A stretch of DNA of 37,186 nt from Planctomyces sp. GTDB lineage: Bacteria; Planctomycetota; Planctomycetia; Planctomycetales; Planctomycetaceae. The DNA lies in contig PABD01000259.1 in assembly GCA_002702685.1 (NCBI GenBank), forward strand, positions 1 through 37,186. Direction: 5' to 3'. Both the position numbers and the translations under genes were made by a program. Positions 35,943-37,186 of this stretch are shown one piece after another. The notes under the pieces were generated by a model that saw only the letters and a list, made by a program, of their open reading frames with translations, did not search any database and had not been told where the DNA came from. Numbering within the stretch: position 1 is the first letter of the stretch; every line of letters begins with the position of its first letter.

Positions 35943-36121
35943 TCTTTGTTTAGGTACTATTTGAGTTTTCTGTGAAAAGTCAAATAGGAGATCGCATACC
36001 CTGTGAACTCCCCCTTGAACTGATAAGATAAATGTAGGCGTTACCGGGCTTGTCAGATACCGGTGATGTTGTGATAGAGATTTTGCCCGTGGAGTTTGAT
36101 CAACTCCACGGGTAATTTTTT
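35943..36121 (+). ncRNA. Candidate small RNA with its own terminator
   Basis: No coding frame of note occupies this stretch between the oxidoreductase terminator and the next gene. Positions 35957-35987 form a hairpin (CTATTTGA and TTTTC pair with GAAAA and TCAAATAG around a TGT loop, one G-G mismatch). CCGG elements recur near 36043 and 36059. The segment ends in an independent terminator (36086-36121). Two terminators in a row, with no gene between, suggest a transcript of roughly 150 nt. No promoter or family is certain; it could also be a 3' UTR or a leader of the next gene. Confidence 0.35.
36086..36121 (+). terminator. Strong rho-independent terminator
   Basis: A perfect 11-bp stem (CCCGTGGAGTT at 36086-36096 with AACTCCACGGG at 36102-36112) and a TGATC loop are followed by TAA and seven Ts. 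It lies in an otherwise gene-free stretch about 130 bases before the ATG at 36253. Confidence 0.8.
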
Positions 36122-36252
36122 TGTAGGTAAAGCATTACCTGGTGGCGACGTTCACACGTTTCTTTTCTGCGCGAATTGAATCCGTTAATCTGTGGAACAG
36201 CAGATACGCCGAGCCCATCCTTTTCAAACAGCGCGCAGAACCAATAGCGATT

Positions 36253-36582
36253 ATGCCGGAAGACACAACGACAAATAATGTTCCTGAACTGACTGCGGAT
36301 CAGCAGGAGATGCTTCAGCAGATCCGGCAAATTGACGTGGACGAGCAACGCTCGTTCGCCGGAATACAGAGTAAGCTCTCACTCGGAGTGCTCGCGACGG
36401 GTGTCGTCATTTCGCTGTTCATCGAGGACAATTGGCATCTTGTCCTGATTATCGCCGTTGCCATTTCGTTTCTGTTTTTCGTTGTCTCACGCGCAAAGTA
36501 TGGTTTCTGTGAACTGCAGGAACTGATCCAGGGAATGGACAGAAAACAAACGAAGACCGATCAGGATAAGACTGCAGACTGA
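36253..36582 (+). CDS. Small two-helix membrane protein of unknown function
   Basis: The product has 109 residues. I chose the ATG at 36253; the open frame reaches a GTG at 36142, just downstream of a terminator, which would add 37 non-conserved-looking residues. No clear ribosome binding site precedes the ATG. The first 40 residues are acidic and polar (MPEDTTTNNVPEL, then QQEMLQQIRQIDVDEQ), probably a short coiled coil. Two adjacent hydrophobic helices (about 42-56 and 62-79) follow, and then a charged tail ending in DRKQTKTDQDKTAD. I do not recognise a family. It is convergent with the reductase gene, with two bases between the stop codons. Confidence 0.65.
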   Translation: MPEDTTTNNVPELTADQQEMLQQIRQIDVDEQRSFAGIQSKLSLGVLATGVVISLFIEDNWHLVLIIAVAISFLFFVVSRAKYGFCELQELIQGMDRKQTKTDQDKTAD

Positions 36583-36584
36583 TC

Positions 36585-37186
36585 CTATTCGTTGCCGAGC
36601 TTCAGCAGAATTTTGCCCGATTTTCCGACCGCCTCGGAATCACGAACGGCGTCTTTGATTTGCGACAGATCATAGGCATGGTCGACATCTGCCTGCAGGA
36701 TCTTCTCGCGCATCAGGCGGGTGATCTTCTTCACGAGTCGCATTTTGCCGAAGAGACTGAGTTCCTGCATGTGACGGGAAAGCCAGAAACCTTCGACGCG
36801 GACATCCTGCGTGATCAGTTGCCTGGGTGTCACTTCGATCGGTTGATCGGACAGCGAACCATAGACGACCAGTCGCCCACCGCTCCCCAAAGTTTCTGCA
36901 ACTCCCGACCCCGTTCCACCCCCAACGGGGTCGAGGGCGTACTTGACTCCCTGCTTGCCGACGATTTCCTTTACTTTGCGGACGAACTCTTCGCGTCCCT
37001 CCGGGTTGCCATCATAAACAACGACTTCGTCGGCACCGAGATCCTTCAGCTCAGCAGCCTGGGCTTCCCGGCGAACGACATTCACGGTCTTGAATTTGTA
37101 TTCCTTCGAAAGCCGAATGATCATCCGTCCAAGCGCGGACCCGGCGGCGGTTTGCAGTAACCAGCCCCCTTCCGGCACAGCGAGCA
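36585..37186 (-). CDS. MDR-family zinc-type dehydrogenase/quinone or enoyl reductase, 5' truncated
   Basis: Only the C-terminal 199 residues are in the window; the start lies beyond 37186 on the minus strand. The visible part is the NAD(P)-binding domain. It contains 'LLQTAAGSALGRMIIRLSKEY', the Rossmann loop of the medium-chain dehydrogenase/reductase superfamily, 'VVRREAQAAELKDLGADEVV' with basic residues after the second strand that favour NADPH, and YALDPVGGGTGSGVAETLGSGGRLVVYGSL. The stretch ending VGKSGKILLKLGNE is the usual C-terminal strand. The overall look is of quinone oxidoreductases or MECR-type enoyl reductases, and the missing N-terminus, with any zinc ligands, prevents a finer call. 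Confidence 0.85.
   Translation of the reverse strand, partial: LAVPEGGWLLQTAAGSALGRMIIRLSKEYKFKTVNVVRREAQAAELKDLGADEVVVYDGNPEGREEFVRKVKEIVGKQGVKYALDPVGGGTGSGVAETLGSGGRLVVYGSLSDQPIEVTPRQLITQDVRVEGFWLSRHMQELSLFGKMRLVKKITRLMREKILQADVDHAYDLSQIKDAVRDSEAVGKSGKILLKLGNE

Noticed and set aside
36142-36252. Upstream GTG start for the two-helix membrane protein
   Set aside because: It would start just past a terminator without a ribosome binding site and would add residues unlike the rest of the protein.

Overview
The window comes from a planctomycete chromosome, probably order Planctomycetales. The strongest marker is the 1015-residue protein at 30691-33738. It joins an N-terminal dehydrogenase-like propeller and a HEAT-like middle to a C-terminal CxxCH heme domain, an arrangement typical of the Planctomycetes/Verrucomicrobia group. 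Other markers are many secreted proteins of unknown function, small or single-gene operons, frequent weak Shine-Dalgarno sequences and a moderately high G+C. I see no rRNA, tRNA, CRISPR array, insertion sequence, integrase or phage gene. This looks like ordinary chromosomal backbone with lineage-specific secreted and envelope proteins.

Layout. 1-5403: the 3' part of a secreted PQQ-type beta-propeller protein with a 15-bp tandem repeat in its linker; a Cys-rich secreted protein on the minus strand; an 0.8-kb gap; then a lipoprotein with a class II (c'-like) cytochrome C-terminus followed by an HtrA-like S1C protease. 5667-13561: a large secreted protein of unknown function, a class IV aminotransferase (minus), a GT-C membrane glycosyltransferase started from TTG, and a 1124-residue AsmA-like protein with a clear internal repeat of about 118 residues. 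13866-17522: cysteine synthase and a cystathionine gamma-synthase/lyase, then a class III aminotransferase on the minus strand. 17762-24193: a ceramidase-like hydrolase, a ROK sugar kinase, a Ppx/GppA phosphatase with an HD-like domain, and polyphosphate kinase Ppk1, all on the plus strand. 24502-27437: a HemX/CcsA-type membrane protein overlapping hemA by 4 bases (GTGA), then an Rrf2 regulator. 27809-30432: a HEAT-repeat protein coupled to a small membrane protein, and a four-helix membrane protein on the minus strand. 30691-37186: the heme-domain dehydrogenase-like protein, a secreted FAD oxidoreductase with a golvesin-like C-terminus, a possible small RNA with a strong terminator, a two-helix membrane protein, and a truncated MDR-family reductase on the minus strand.

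How the genes may work together. cysK and the gamma-synthase/lyase form a sulfur amino acid pair. Ppx and Ppk1 form a polyphosphate turnover pair, with a sugar kinase immediately upstream. HemX/CcsA and HemA belong to tetrapyrrole and cytochrome supply, which fits the two c-type heme proteins encoded here. The two large secreted redox proteins (30691-35909) probably act together outside the cytoplasm on a carbohydrate-like substrate, but that is inference.

I did not find an unmistakable new multi-gene system. The observations most worth checking are the repeat structure of the AsmA-like protein, the long palindrome covering its TATAAT-like box and start codon, the putative sRNA at 35943-36121, the cytochrome/protease pair, the Cys-rich secreted protein and the Rrf2 regulator that lacks the middle cluster cysteine.
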